NCBI GenBank assembly: GCA_903847975.1 | Contig: CAINFC010000168.1 | Span: forward strand, 1 to 47,455 | Direction of reading: 5' to 3' | DNA: 47,455 bases | Source: an uncultured Acidobacteriota bacterium | Lineage (GTDB): Bacteria; Acidobacteriota; UBA6911; CAINFC01 | Shown: positions 17,973 to 25,167 of the stretch, one piece after another | Numbering within the stretch: the stretch's first letter is position 1 | Layout: each line of letters opens with the position of its first letter | The notes under the pieces: generated by a model | What the model was told of the DNA's origin: nothing | The model's input: only the letters and a program-made list of their open reading frames with translations | Databases searched by the model: none | Made by a program: the position numbers and the translations under genes

Positions 17973-18061
17973 TTCAGAATCCAGAAGATAGAATTCAGAA
18001 TAGGGGTAACCTGTAGGAAAAATGTCTTTTATATTCTGGATTCTGGCTACTGCATTCTGAC
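17973..18061. repeat. Inverted repeat with TCAGAATCCAGAA-type arms
   Basis: Arms at 17973-18002 and 18032-18061 are imperfect reverse complements built from short units resembling TTCAGAATCCAGAA and ATTCTGGATTCTGG. It lies about 20 bp after the MFS stop codon, so it may fold in the transcript end. The following T-run (18067-18074) starts a spacer resembling those beside the cloverleaf repeats. Confidence 0.65.
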
Positions 18062-18065
18062 TTCC

Positions 18066-18132
18066 TGTTTTTTTGCACCGTCATCCTTCCTGGCAGCCCG
18101 GCAAAAAGTCCGGAACCCCGAAAGGGGTTCCG
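18066..18132 (+). repeat. CTTTTT...AAAAAG spacer module plus GAAA-loop hairpin
   Basis: TTTTTTTGCACC (from 18067) and GGCAAAAAGTC (to 18110) bound an imperfect inverted module of about 44 bp, resembling 18320-18363 and 47097-47140. Immediately after, CGGAACCCC (18111-18119) and GGGGTTCCG (18124-18132) form a perfect 9-bp stem with a GAAA loop. Confidence 0.65.
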
Positions 18133-18140
18133 GGGATCAC

Positions 18141-18288
18141 AGCCCGGGGTGAAGCTCCGGGAAGCGATGTTGTATTGAGTGTCGAGCCCTGTAAGGGCGT
18201 CCTAAAACGAACGGGAAATTGGATTTAGGGCGCCCCTACAGGGCTCTGATTTCCGAATGCCATCATTCCCGGGGCTTCACCCCGGGCT
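18141..18288. repeat. Nested double inverted repeat (148 bp)
   Basis: Outer arms at 18141-18169 and 18261-18288 are near-perfect reverse complements, and each is itself palindromic (CCCGGGG..CTCCGGG). Inner arms at 18184-18206 and 18224-18246 match in 21 of 23 positions and enclose a 17-nt loop. The whole could extrude as a long cruciform or form a stable RNA. It carries no open frame of note. Confidence 0.85.
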
Positions 18289-18319
18289 GAGGATATGGGA
18301 GGCTTTCCGCCTCCTTCCA

Positions 18320-18600
18320 GGCTTTTTACCGCGCTGTCCTTCCTGATGGCTTCGCAAAAAGTCGCATTGGTTCCCGGCAATTCTCACAAGTCGATCCGGA
18401 TCCGATTCGCAATAAAATCCGTATGGAGTTCCACCTTTTGGTGGCGCGGTGCGAGGAGTTATGTTCTGCTGTTCCTTACGGGACTCTGGCGCGGAATAAG
18501 GGGCCTGTGCCGGATGGCGCAAGGCCTTCCAGGGCCACGGGGGACCCCCACGGTGCGATATCCGCTTTTTCGCCCCGTGGGGCACACCTCCAAGTCCCGA
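18320..18600. repeat. Degenerate repeat-derived region with hairpins
   Basis: GATGGCTTCGCAAAAAGTC at 18345-18363 is the reverse complement of the sequence after cloverleaf copy 2. Downstream, AAATCCGTATGGAGTT matches the left outer arm of the cloverleaf family (AAATCCGTTTGGAGTT). It is followed by CCACC-TTTT-GGTGG (18431-18444) where the other copies have CAAGC-TTTA-GCTTG. Another 13-bp stem with one mismatch is at 18546-18558/18570-18582. The right half of a cloverleaf is not clear. No gene is seen in 18289-18632. Confidence 0.6.
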
Positions 18601-18632
18601 AAGGAACGGCCGTTTATGGGGAGGCAACCTGC

Positions 18633-19421
18633 CTAATTGGTTTTGGGCTGTCCTGCCGCCGGCTGGCCCGCCGGCGGCGGCGGATTGATGGAGATCATCT
18701 CCACGTCGAAGATCAGGACCGCGTTGGGCCCGATATCCGGCCCGGCCTGACGGTCGCCATAAGCTAAAGCGGAGGGAACATAGAGCTTCCACTTGGCCCC
18801 GGGCTTCATCAGAAGCAGCGCCTCCTTCATGCCCGGGATAACCCCGTTGACCGAAAAAGTGGCCGGCTCGCCCCGGCTGTAGGAGCTGTCGAACTCCTTG
18901 CCGCCGATCAATGTTCCCCGGTAGTGCACCAGTACCGTTTCGCTCTCCTTGGGGGAAACCCCGGCCCCCATGGCCACCACCTCATACTGCAGACCGCTCG
19001 GCAGGGTCACCACGCCCTCTTTGGCCTTATTGGCGGCCAGGAAGGCATCTCCTTCGGTTTTGTTCTTCTCCCCCTGCACTTTCTGGAGCTGCTGCTGCTT
19101 CTGCGTCTGCTCCTGCTGGAAGGCAGCGAGTGTCTGCTGCACCTGCTGTTCGGTGAGAAGCGGCTTGGCGCCCGACATGACATCCTGGATTCCTTTAAAC
19201 AGCATGGGGTAGTCCACTTCGATCGCATTGCCCTTCAGGTTGGATCCAATACTCATGCCGATGCTGTAGCTGACCTTGGCCTTCGGATCGGCAAGGGCGG
19301 CGGCCGCATCCCCCGAGGGGGCGGCACTTTCCGGCCTGGCCGCAGGCTGCTGGGAGCGGCAGACGCTGAAACACGCCGGAGCACAGAGGATCAGGGCAAA
19401 AACCACATTGCGTTTCTTCAT
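18633..19421 (-). CDS. Exported FKBP-type peptidyl-prolyl isomerase
   Basis: The product has 262 residues. A signal segment (about 1-23) contains several Cys; a lipoprotein form is possible but the lipobox is poor. An N-terminal dimerisation/chaperone-like domain (about 48-125) has VSYSIGMSIGSNLK and a long Gln/Lys-rich helix, as in FkpA and Mip. The C-terminal FKBP domain (about 135-245) has VLVHYRGTLIGGKEFDSSY, VIPGMKEALLLMKPGAKWKLYVP and LIFDVEMISI. It would help fold exported proteins by isomerising prolyl bonds. An AGGAAG ribosome site precedes the ATG. The Pro/Gly tail is low complexity. It is preceded by a 153-bp gap without features. Confidence 0.92.
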   Translation of the reverse strand: MKKRNVVFALILCAPACFSVCRSQQPAARPESAAPSGDAAAALADPKAKVSYSIGMSIGSNLKGNAIEVDYPMLFKGIQDVMSGAKPLLTEQQVQQTLAAFQQEQTQKQQQLQKVQGEKNKTEGDAFLAANKAKEGVVTLPSGLQYEVVAMGAGVSPKESETVLVHYRGTLIGGKEFDSSYSRGEPATFSVNGVIPGMKEALLLMKPGAKWKLYVPSALAYGDRQAGPDIGPNAVLIFDVEMISINPPPPAGQPAAGQPKTN

Positions 19422-19574
19422 TCTTCTTCCTAATTTTTTGGGTTAAACCCGCTTCGGTAAGGCGCCGAAATCGCCCGGCGGCAACACTCCGCCACCGGGA
19501 TTATATCTTCTTAGCGGGATGAGAGGCAGAAAAAGCTTTCCCCGGCAAGGCAGGAAGAAGGCCGAAAATCTCCG

Positions 19575-19751
19575 CTAGCAGCAGCGCGGACGCACGAATT
19601 TCCTCTCCAGCCGCCCGTCGGCGAATTTTCGCCACTCCCGCGAAGAATGCCGGAGGCCGTGCGCCTTCAGGTGCCGTTCATAGGCCTTTTCGTCGCCCAG
19701 CTCCTGCAGCAGCCGCCAGAGAAAGCGGCAAACAGCTTCCAGGGCTTTCAT
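19575..19751 (-). CDS. YbdD/YjiX-family small protein, CstA partner
   Basis: This 58-residue protein resembles E. coli YbdD/YjiX, encoded immediately downstream of CstA-type carriers. It has a conserved pattern of aromatic and acidic residues (LGDEKAYERHLKAHG, then a WRKFADGR segment) and ends in RPRCC, like the family's C-terminal RCC. A GGAGG ribosome site lies within the end of cstA, and the ATG overlaps the cstA stop by 4 bp. In E. coli the small protein is needed for CstA-type pyruvate uptake; a similar accessory role is inferred. The invariant C-terminal Cys pair suggests metal binding or redox. Confidence 0.88.
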   Translation of the reverse strand: MKALEAVCRFLWRLLQELGDEKAYERHLKAHGLRHSSREWRKFADGRLERKFVRPRCC

Positions 19752-21817
19752 AATTCCTCCGTGAGCCGGCTGGGAACGAAGGGGGCTTCCTGCAGGGCCG
19801 CCGATTCTTTCCCCCGCAGAATTCCCACCCACACCCGCAGGGAATTGGCCAGCACCACCGACACCAGCACCAGCAGCAGGGCGCAGACGGCAGCATCCAA
19901 TCGGGCATTGAACACCAGGGTTTTGTGGCGCAGCATCTCCGCCGCCGTCAGGGAGCCACGCTCCAGGATCGACTGCAGCTGACCGGCCTGGGCCAGGAAT
20001 CCGATTTTGGGATCCGGGGAAAAAATTTTCAGGAATCCCCCGGTGTAGGTGACCGTAATCAGCCAGGCCAGAGGCAGGCAGGTGATCCAGGCATAGCGCC
20101 AGCGGGCCATTTTCAGCAGGATAGTGGTGGCCACGCACAGCGCGATGGCCGCCAGCAGCTGGTTGGAAATGCCGAACAGCGGCCACAGCGAGTTGATTCC
20201 GCCCAGAGGATCGATGACTCCCTGGTACAGGAAATAGCCCCAGGCGGCCACGATCCCCAGGCTGGTGGCGTAGACCCCCGGCATCCAGCCGGTCCGCCCC
20301 CAGGGAGCGTGAATCTGTCCGAGAAGGTCCTGGACCATGAACCGCCCGACCCGCGTGCCGGCATCGATGATGGTCAGGATAAAGAGGGCTTCGAACATGA
20401 TGGCAAAGTGGTACCAGAAGCCGAGAATGGCCTCTCCTCCGCCGGTGCGGGCAAAAATATGGGCCATGCCCAGTGCCAGAGAGGGAGCTCCGCCGGTGCG
20501 GGAGAAGAGCGTCTGTTCCCCAACGCTTCGGGCCAGAGCCTCCATCCGCTGTGGAGACACCGGAAAGCCCCAGGAGGAGATGACCGCGGAGGCCGCCTCC
20601 GGGCTGGACCCGACCACTCCCGCCGGGGAATTGACCGCAAAATATACGCCCGGCTCCAGGGCGCAGGCAGCCACCAGCGCCATGATGGCGACAAAGCCCT
20701 CCAGCAGCATGGCACCGTAGCCTACAGGCAGGGCGTGCCTTTCGCGGGCGATCATCTTGGGCGTGGTTCCGGAGGAGATCAGCGAATGAAATCCGGAAAT
20801 GGCTCCGCAGGCGATGGTAATGAAGCAGAAGGGAAAGATTTTACCGGAAAAAATCGGACCGGTACCGTCGGCAAAACGGGTCAGGGCCGGAAGCGACAGG
20901 GCGGGATGCACCAGGAATACCCCCGCGCCCAGCATCAGGATCACGCCCAGCTTGACGAAAGTGCTGAGGTAGTCGCGCGGCGCCAGCAGCAGCCATACCG
21001 GCAGGGCGCTGGCCAGGAAGCCGTACAGCATGATCCAGCCGGCCAGGGCCACCGCGGACAGGGTAAAGAAGGGTGCCCAGGAGGAATGGGCGACCCACTG
21101 TCCGCCCCAGATGCTGGCGACGACCAGGAGAAAGCCGATGGCCGAACATTCCAAAACTTTCCCCGGACGCCAGAAGCGCAGGTAGAGCCCCATGAAAACG
21201 GCGATCGGCATGGTGGCCGCAATCGTAAAGGTCCCCCACGGACTGCCCTTCAGCGCATTGACCACCACCAGGGCGACGACTCCCAGCAGGATGACCATGA
21301 TGCAAAGTACGGTAATCGAGGCAATCACTCCGCCCACCCGGCCGATTTCTTCGCGGGCCATCTGCCCCATGCTTTTTCCGTCGCGCCGCATGGAGGCAAA
21401 AAGGATGAAGAAATCCTGCACCGCCCCGCCGAGCACGGCGCCCAGAATGATCCACAGCGTTCCGGGAAGGTACCCGAACTGGGCGGCCAGCACCGGGCCG
21501 ACCAGCGGACCGGGTCCGGCAATAGCCGCAAAATGATGCCCGAAAAGGATCCATTTATGGGTGGGCTCGAAGTCGTGGCCGTTCCGGAACCGCTCCGCGG
21601 GAGTGGCTCTCTCATCATTCAGGCACATCACCCGCACGGCGATGAATTTCCCGTAAAAGCGGTAGCCGACCAGGAAAATGCAGGAGGCAGCGGTAACCAG
21701 CCAGAGGCTGTTAACCTGCTCCTCGCGCATCAGGGCGATGCCCGCCAGGCAGAATGCTCCCAGGGCGGCCACCAGCCCCCAGGCCACGCCGCCCAGCCAT
21801 TTTTTCCCGTTCCTCAT
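19748..21817 (-). CDS. cstA: CstA-family carbon-starvation / pyruvate transporter
   Basis: The protein has 689 residues with about 16-18 membrane helices. Family signatures include HHFAAIAGPGPLVGPVLAAQFGY near residue 95, the LWIILGAVLGGAVQDF segment, and ISGFHSLISSGTTPKMI around 345. In E. coli, CstA and its paralogue BtsT carry pyruvate, and early work linked CstA to peptide use during carbon starvation. The gene starts 48 bp after ribF and is followed, with a 4-bp overlap, by the YbdD-like gene. It may thus share a transcript with DUF1844, the PhnP-like gene and ribF. An AAGGA lies about 10 nt before the ATG. Confidence 0.93.
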   Translation of the reverse strand: MRNGKKWLGGVAWGLVAALGAFCLAGIALMREEQVNSLWLVTAASCIFLVGYRFYGKFIAVRVMCLNDERATPAERFRNGHDFEPTHKWILFGHHFAAIAGPGPLVGPVLAAQFGYLPGTLWIILGAVLGGAVQDFFILFASMRRDGKSMGQMAREEIGRVGGVIASITVLCIMVILLGVVALVVVNALKGSPWGTFTIAATMPIAVFMGLYLRFWRPGKVLECSAIGFLLVVASIWGGQWVAHSSWAPFFTLSAVALAGWIMLYGFLASALPVWLLLAPRDYLSTFVKLGVILMLGAGVFLVHPALSLPALTRFADGTGPIFSGKIFPFCFITIACGAISGFHSLISSGTTPKMIARERHALPVGYGAMLLEGFVAIMALVAACALEPGVYFAVNSPAGVVGSSPEAASAVISSWGFPVSPQRMEALARSVGEQTLFSRTGGAPSLALGMAHIFARTGGGEAILGFWYHFAIMFEALFILTIIDAGTRVGRFMVQDLLGQIHAPWGRTGWMPGVYATSLGIVAAWGYFLYQGVIDPLGGINSLWPLFGISNQLLAAIALCVATTILLKMARWRYAWITCLPLAWLITVTYTGGFLKIFSPDPKIGFLAQAGQLQSILERGSLTAAEMLRHKTLVFNARLDAAVCALLLVLVSVVLANSLRVWVGILRGKESAALQEAPFVPSRLTEEL

Positions 21818-21865
21818 ATCGAAGCCGTTCCTTGTATAAATGAAATAGTACGAGCCGGTCGCGGA

Positions 21866-22825
21866 TTACAGGGAGCAGGAACTGCTCTCCCCTTTGGCTG
21901 CGAAAAATCGCCTGGCCCTCCGGCAGTCCAGGCCGATCTGGTGCTGCAGGGCTTCCAGCCCGGAAAATTTCTTTTCCTGGCGAAGCCGGGCCAGAAAATG
22001 AACCTCCATCCGGGCGCCGTAAATATCTCCGGAAAAATCCAGCAGGTGGGTTTCCACGCGCAGCGGCGGATTCCCTTTCTGCCGGATCGTGGGCCGGTAC
22101 CCGATGTGGGTCAGGCCAGGCTGCCGCCTGCCGCGGAACCCAGCCACGGTCAGATAGACACCGGCGGGAGGGATCAGCTCGTTTTCCGGTTCCAGGTTGG
22201 CAGTCGGAAACTGCAGCCGGCTGCCGAGCCGGTCTCCGTGAACGACGGCCCCTACCAGAGCCGGCGGCCGCCCCAACAGCTTGCCGGCCAGCCGGACCCG
22301 GCCGTGGAGGATGAGGCGGCGAATCCCGGTGCTGCGCACCGGGAGCCGGTGATAGCTTTTTTCCTCGACCTCCTGCACCGCAAATCCCCTTTCCGCACCG
22401 AGGTGTTGCAGGTAGGAAAAGTTCCCCTTTCGGCCGGAGCCGAAATGGAAGTTACGGCCGACGCAGATGCTCTGCGGCCCCAGCCGCCCGCAGAGAATAT
22501 TCTCTGCAAATTCATGGTGGCTGAGGCGGGCGACATCGGGAGTGAAAGGAATAACCCAGAGAAAATCGACGCCCAGCGACTGCAGGGCGGCACAGCGCTG
22601 CCCGAAGGTCTGCAGCATCAGCGGAGCCTGCTCCGGAGCCAGAATGCGCAGGGGGTGAGGGTAAAAGGTCATCAGCACGCTGGTTCCGGCGCTCTCCCGG
22701 GCCTGCTGGCCCACCCGGCGGATGACCTCCTGGTGCCCGAGATGCACGCCGTCGAAGGTTCCCAGGGCCAGAACCGGAAACGGCAGCTTGGGCGGGCAGT
22801 TCTCCAGGCCTACGGCGACTTTCAT
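21866..22825 (-). CDS. ribF: Bifunctional riboflavin kinase / FAD synthetase
   Basis: The product has 319 residues. The N-terminal adenylyltransferase domain has LALGTFDGVHLGHQEVI and MTFYPHPLRIL, then VGRNFHFGSGRKGN and RSTGIRRLI. The C-terminal kinase domain has GDRLGSRLQFPTANLEP and GVYLTVAGF. It converts riboflavin to FMN and then FAD. The start is the ATG at MKVAVGLEN, which overlaps the stop of the PhnP-like gene by 4 bp; a longer reading frame upstream would lie entirely inside that gene. No FMN riboswitch is visible upstream, as expected for an internal operon gene. Confidence 0.95.
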   Translation of the reverse strand: MKVAVGLENCPPKLPFPVLALGTFDGVHLGHQEVIRRVGQQARESAGTSVLMTFYPHPLRILAPEQAPLMLQTFGQRCAALQSLGVDFLWVIPFTPDVARLSHHEFAENILCGRLGPQSICVGRNFHFGSGRKGNFSYLQHLGAERGFAVQEVEEKSYHRLPVRSTGIRRLILHGRVRLAGKLLGRPPALVGAVVHGDRLGSRLQFPTANLEPENELIPPAGVYLTVAGFRGRRQPGLTHIGYRPTIRQKGNPPLRVETHLLDFSGDIYGARMEVHFLARLRQEKKFSGLEALQHQIGLDCRRARRFFAAKGESSSCSL

Positions 22826-23577
22826 ACTTCCAGGCTGAGTCCGTCGTAGGCCAGATGAATGCCCGGAGGAAGGCTGCGATCGGTCTCCTGGTGATCCAGG
22901 TGATGGCACATGTGGGTAAAGTAGGTCTCCCGGGCCCCGATCCGCTGCGCGGCCGCCACCGCCTGCTCCACGGTAAAGTGCTTGCGGTGCGGTTTGTGAC
23001 GCAGTGCCCCCAGAACCAGGAGAGACAGGCCTTCGAGCAGGGCAAAGGACTCCTCCGGGATGGCGCTGACATCCGTCAGGTACGCCATGGAGCCCAGCCG
23101 GTAGCCGAGGATGGACAGGGAACCGTGCACCACAGGGACGGGAAGGATGTCCAGGCCAAAAACGGAAAAGGGGCCCTCTACCGGGATCAGCTGCATGTGG
23201 GGAAGATCATGGCTGTGCTTCTCCGGAAAGGCGTAGCGAAAAGTGATTCGTATCTCCTGCAGGCAGTCCTCCCGCCCGTAACAGGGAACCGGCTGCTTCT
23301 GCATCTGATTGAACGGCCGGAGATCGTCCAGTCCGAGAATGTGGTCGGCATGAGAATGGGTGAAAAGGATGGCATCCAGCCGGCGGATGCCGTAGCGCAG
23401 GGCCTGCTGGCGGAAGTCGATTCCGGTATCGATCAGCAGGGTGCGGTCTCCGACCTCAATCCATGCCGAGGGGCGCAGGCGCCTGTTCCTCGGATCGGAA
23501 GAAAGGCAGACCGCACAGGAGCAGCCCAGCATGGGCACTCCCATCGATGTGCCGGTCCCCAACAGGGTCATCTTCAT
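22822..23577 (-). CDS. PhnP-like metallo-beta-lactamase-fold phosphodiesterase
   Basis: The protein has 251 residues of the metallo-beta-lactamase fold. It opens with MTLLGTGTSMGVPMLGCSCAVC, the PhnP-type start whose Cys pair binds a structural zinc in E. coli PhnP. The catalytic metal motif is THSHADHILGLDDLRPF, followed by a late VVHG, YLTDVS and the C-terminal HMCHHLDH. PhnP cleaves cyclic phosphodiesters; without any phn genes nearby a general phosphodiesterase role is likely. Its start and stop each overlap neighbouring genes by 4 bp (DUF1844 before, ribF after), giving a tightly coupled trio. Confidence 0.9.
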   Translation of the reverse strand: MKMTLLGTGTSMGVPMLGCSCAVCLSSDPRNRRLRPSAWIEVGDRTLLIDTGIDFRQQALRYGIRRLDAILFTHSHADHILGLDDLRPFNQMQKQPVPCYGREDCLQEIRITFRYAFPEKHSHDLPHMQLIPVEGPFSVFGLDILPVPVVHGSLSILGYRLGSMAYLTDVSAIPEESFALLEGLSLLVLGALRHKPHRKHFTVEQAVAAAQRIGARETYFTHMCHHLDHQETDRSLPPGIHLAYDGLSLEV

Positions 23578-23963
23578 AAGGCGAGGTTCCGCTGTTTCTC
23601 CAGGTAAATCATCCGCAGTTCATAGAGGACGTTGTTCAAAAGCTTGTCTTCCTCCTCGCTCAGGTTGCCTTTGGTTTTCTCTTTCAACAACCCGAGAATA
23701 TCGATCATCTCCTTCCCTCCCTCGATATTTTCCTCCCGGGTGCCATCTTCCTCTACGGGAAGCACGCCAAAGGCAGCCATGGCGGAAGTATAAAAGGAAA
23801 GGACGAAGGTGATGAAGTTGATTTCCCCCTCGCCCGGCTTTTCCCCCGGCAGACTTTCCGGGCTGCCCGGCCCGGAGGCAGAGGAAGGGGCAGGCTCCTC
23901 GGAGCGATCTTCCTGCCCTCGTTTATCGACAACCACGAAACGGGAACCCTTGCCCTCTTGCAT
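23574..23963 (-). CDS. DUF1844 domain protein
   Basis: The 129-residue protein has a disordered acidic/Pro-rich N-terminus (about 10-47). DUF1844 follows: INFITFVLSFYTSAMAAFGVL, a loop, then EMIDILGLLKEKTKGNLSEEEDKLLNNVLYELRM-type helices. DUF1844 proteins are small and of unknown function, found mainly in Acidobacteriota, Deltaproteobacteria-like groups and Planctomycetes. This is the first gene of the coupled minus-strand operon; a GGAGG lies about 10 nt before the ATG and its stop overlaps the PhnP-like start. The hydrophobic helix might be membrane-associated. Confidence 0.88.
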   Translation of the reverse strand: MQEGKGSRFVVVDKRGQEDRSEEPAPSSASGPGSPESLPGEKPGEGEINFITFVLSFYTSAMAAFGVLPVEEDGTREENIEGGKEMIDILGLLKEKTKGNLSEEEDKLLNNVLYELRMIYLEKQRNLAL

Positions 23964-24208
23964 AGTGGAACTTTCCTCCTGTATTCATTTTTCCATGCCC
24001 GCACCGGAGCGGATTTTTCTTTCCAAAGAAGTAAATTTATCATATTCTTATCTTCCTTCGGCAAGCCGCCGTATCGTCCATGGACGGGGCAGAAGACTCC
24101 GGAGGAGCGTTAACCGTGCGGGCGGAGCAGGCGGATTGCCGGCGCATTCCCATGACTTCCGCCCGCGGATCAAGGAGCCTGCAGGACGGGGTTCCAGGAG
24201 GAGTGCGG

Positions 24209-25000
24209 ATGTTGGGCGAACAGATACTTCGGCTGGTAGAGATCATGGCGCGCCTGCGATCTTCGCAGGGATGCCCCTGGGACCGGGAGCAGGACCATCA
24301 ATCCCTCAAACCCTACCTGGTGGAAGAAGCCTATGAGGTTCTGGAGGCGATTGAAAACCGGGATGATCAGGCCCTGCGGGAAGAGCTGGGTGACCTGCTG
24401 CTGCAGGTGGTTTTCCATGCCCAGCTGGCCAACGAGGAAGGGCGGTTTCACCTCGGCGAAGTGGTCGAAGGGATCTGTGAAAAGCTGATCCGCCGGCACC
24501 CTCACGTTTTTGCCGGAATGGAGTTTCAGACCAGCGGAGAGGTCCTTCAGAACTGGAAAAAAATAAAGGCAGCCGAAAAAGGAACTCCTTTCGAGGAAAA
24601 GCCGCCCTCCATTTTTGACGGCCTGCCCGGCAACATGCCTGCCTTGACGGAAGCGCACCAGATTTCGCGAAGGGCGGCACGCGTCGGATTCGACTGGCCG
24701 GCGGTACAGGATGTTTTCGAGAAGCTTGCCGAAGAGGTTGGCGAGCTGAAGGAAGCCGTGCAAAGCCAGACTCCGGCCAGAGCGCGAGAGGAGCTGGGGG
24801 ACCTGCTGTTCGTGGTGGTCAACCTTGCCCGACAGCTGGGAGCCGATCCGGATCTGGCCCTGCGCCAGGCCAATCAAAAATTCATGAGACGATTCCGGTT
24901 CATGGAAGAAAAGATCGCCCGCCAGGGCGGAAAACTGGAACAATCGAGCCTGGAAGAAATGGAAACTCTCTGGCAACAGGCCAAACAGGAAGAGCATTGA
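24209..25000 (+). CDS. mazG: Nucleoside triphosphate pyrophosphohydrolase MazG
   Basis: The product has 263 residues, the same length as E. coli MazG. It has two tandem MazG domains: the first with CPWDREQDHQSLKPYLVEEAYEV and EELGDLLLQVVFHAQ, the second with FEKLAEEVGELKEAV and REELGDLLFVVVNLAR. The EExxE and ELGD motifs that bind magnesium are intact in both. It hydrolyses non-canonical or excess NTPs to NMP and pyrophosphate. The start MLGEQIL is chosen because AGGAGGAG lies 6-9 nt upstream and because it gives the family length; an upstream ATG at 24080 would add an unconserved stretch. It is divergent from the DUF1844 operon. Confidence 0.95.
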   Translation: MLGEQILRLVEIMARLRSSQGCPWDREQDHQSLKPYLVEEAYEVLEAIENRDDQALREELGDLLLQVVFHAQLANEEGRFHLGEVVEGICEKLIRRHPHVFAGMEFQTSGEVLQNWKKIKAAEKGTPFEEKPPSIFDGLPGNMPALTEAHQISRRAARVGFDWPAVQDVFEKLAEEVGELKEAVQSQTPARAREELGDLLFVVVNLARQLGADPDLALRQANQKFMRRFRFMEEKIARQGGKLEQSSLEEMETLWQQAKQEEH

Positions 25001-25025
25001 GAATCCGCCGGCCGCATCTTTACCG

Positions 25026-25106
25026 GATGACCTGGTAAAAAGTTCAATCCTCCTTACGGGATTTTGGTCCCGGGCGAGACTTTTTGGCGCTTTATCGTCC
25101 TCCATC
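25026..25106. repeat. Small palindromic element with AAAAAGT/ACTTTTT borders
   Basis: AAAAAGT at 25037-25043 and ACTTTTT at 25079-25085 flank an inner hairpin CGGGA (25057-25061) / TCCCG (25068-25072). GAT and ATC lie at the outer edges. It resembles the spacer modules near the cloverleaf repeats and sits 25 bp after mazG, where it could also act as a transcript end. Confidence 0.55.
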
Positions 25107-25167
25107 ACAGAAGAGACAGCACGGCAAGTGGTAATATTGTTCTTTCTTCATTTTGGGGAGGTTCGCT

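Noticed and set aside
19925-22849. A 974-codon open frame on the plus strand
   Set aside because: It lies wholly opposite cstA and ribF, whose products are clearly conserved. Its translation is Gly/Gln/Pro/His-rich with no domain, as expected for antisense frames of GC-rich genes.
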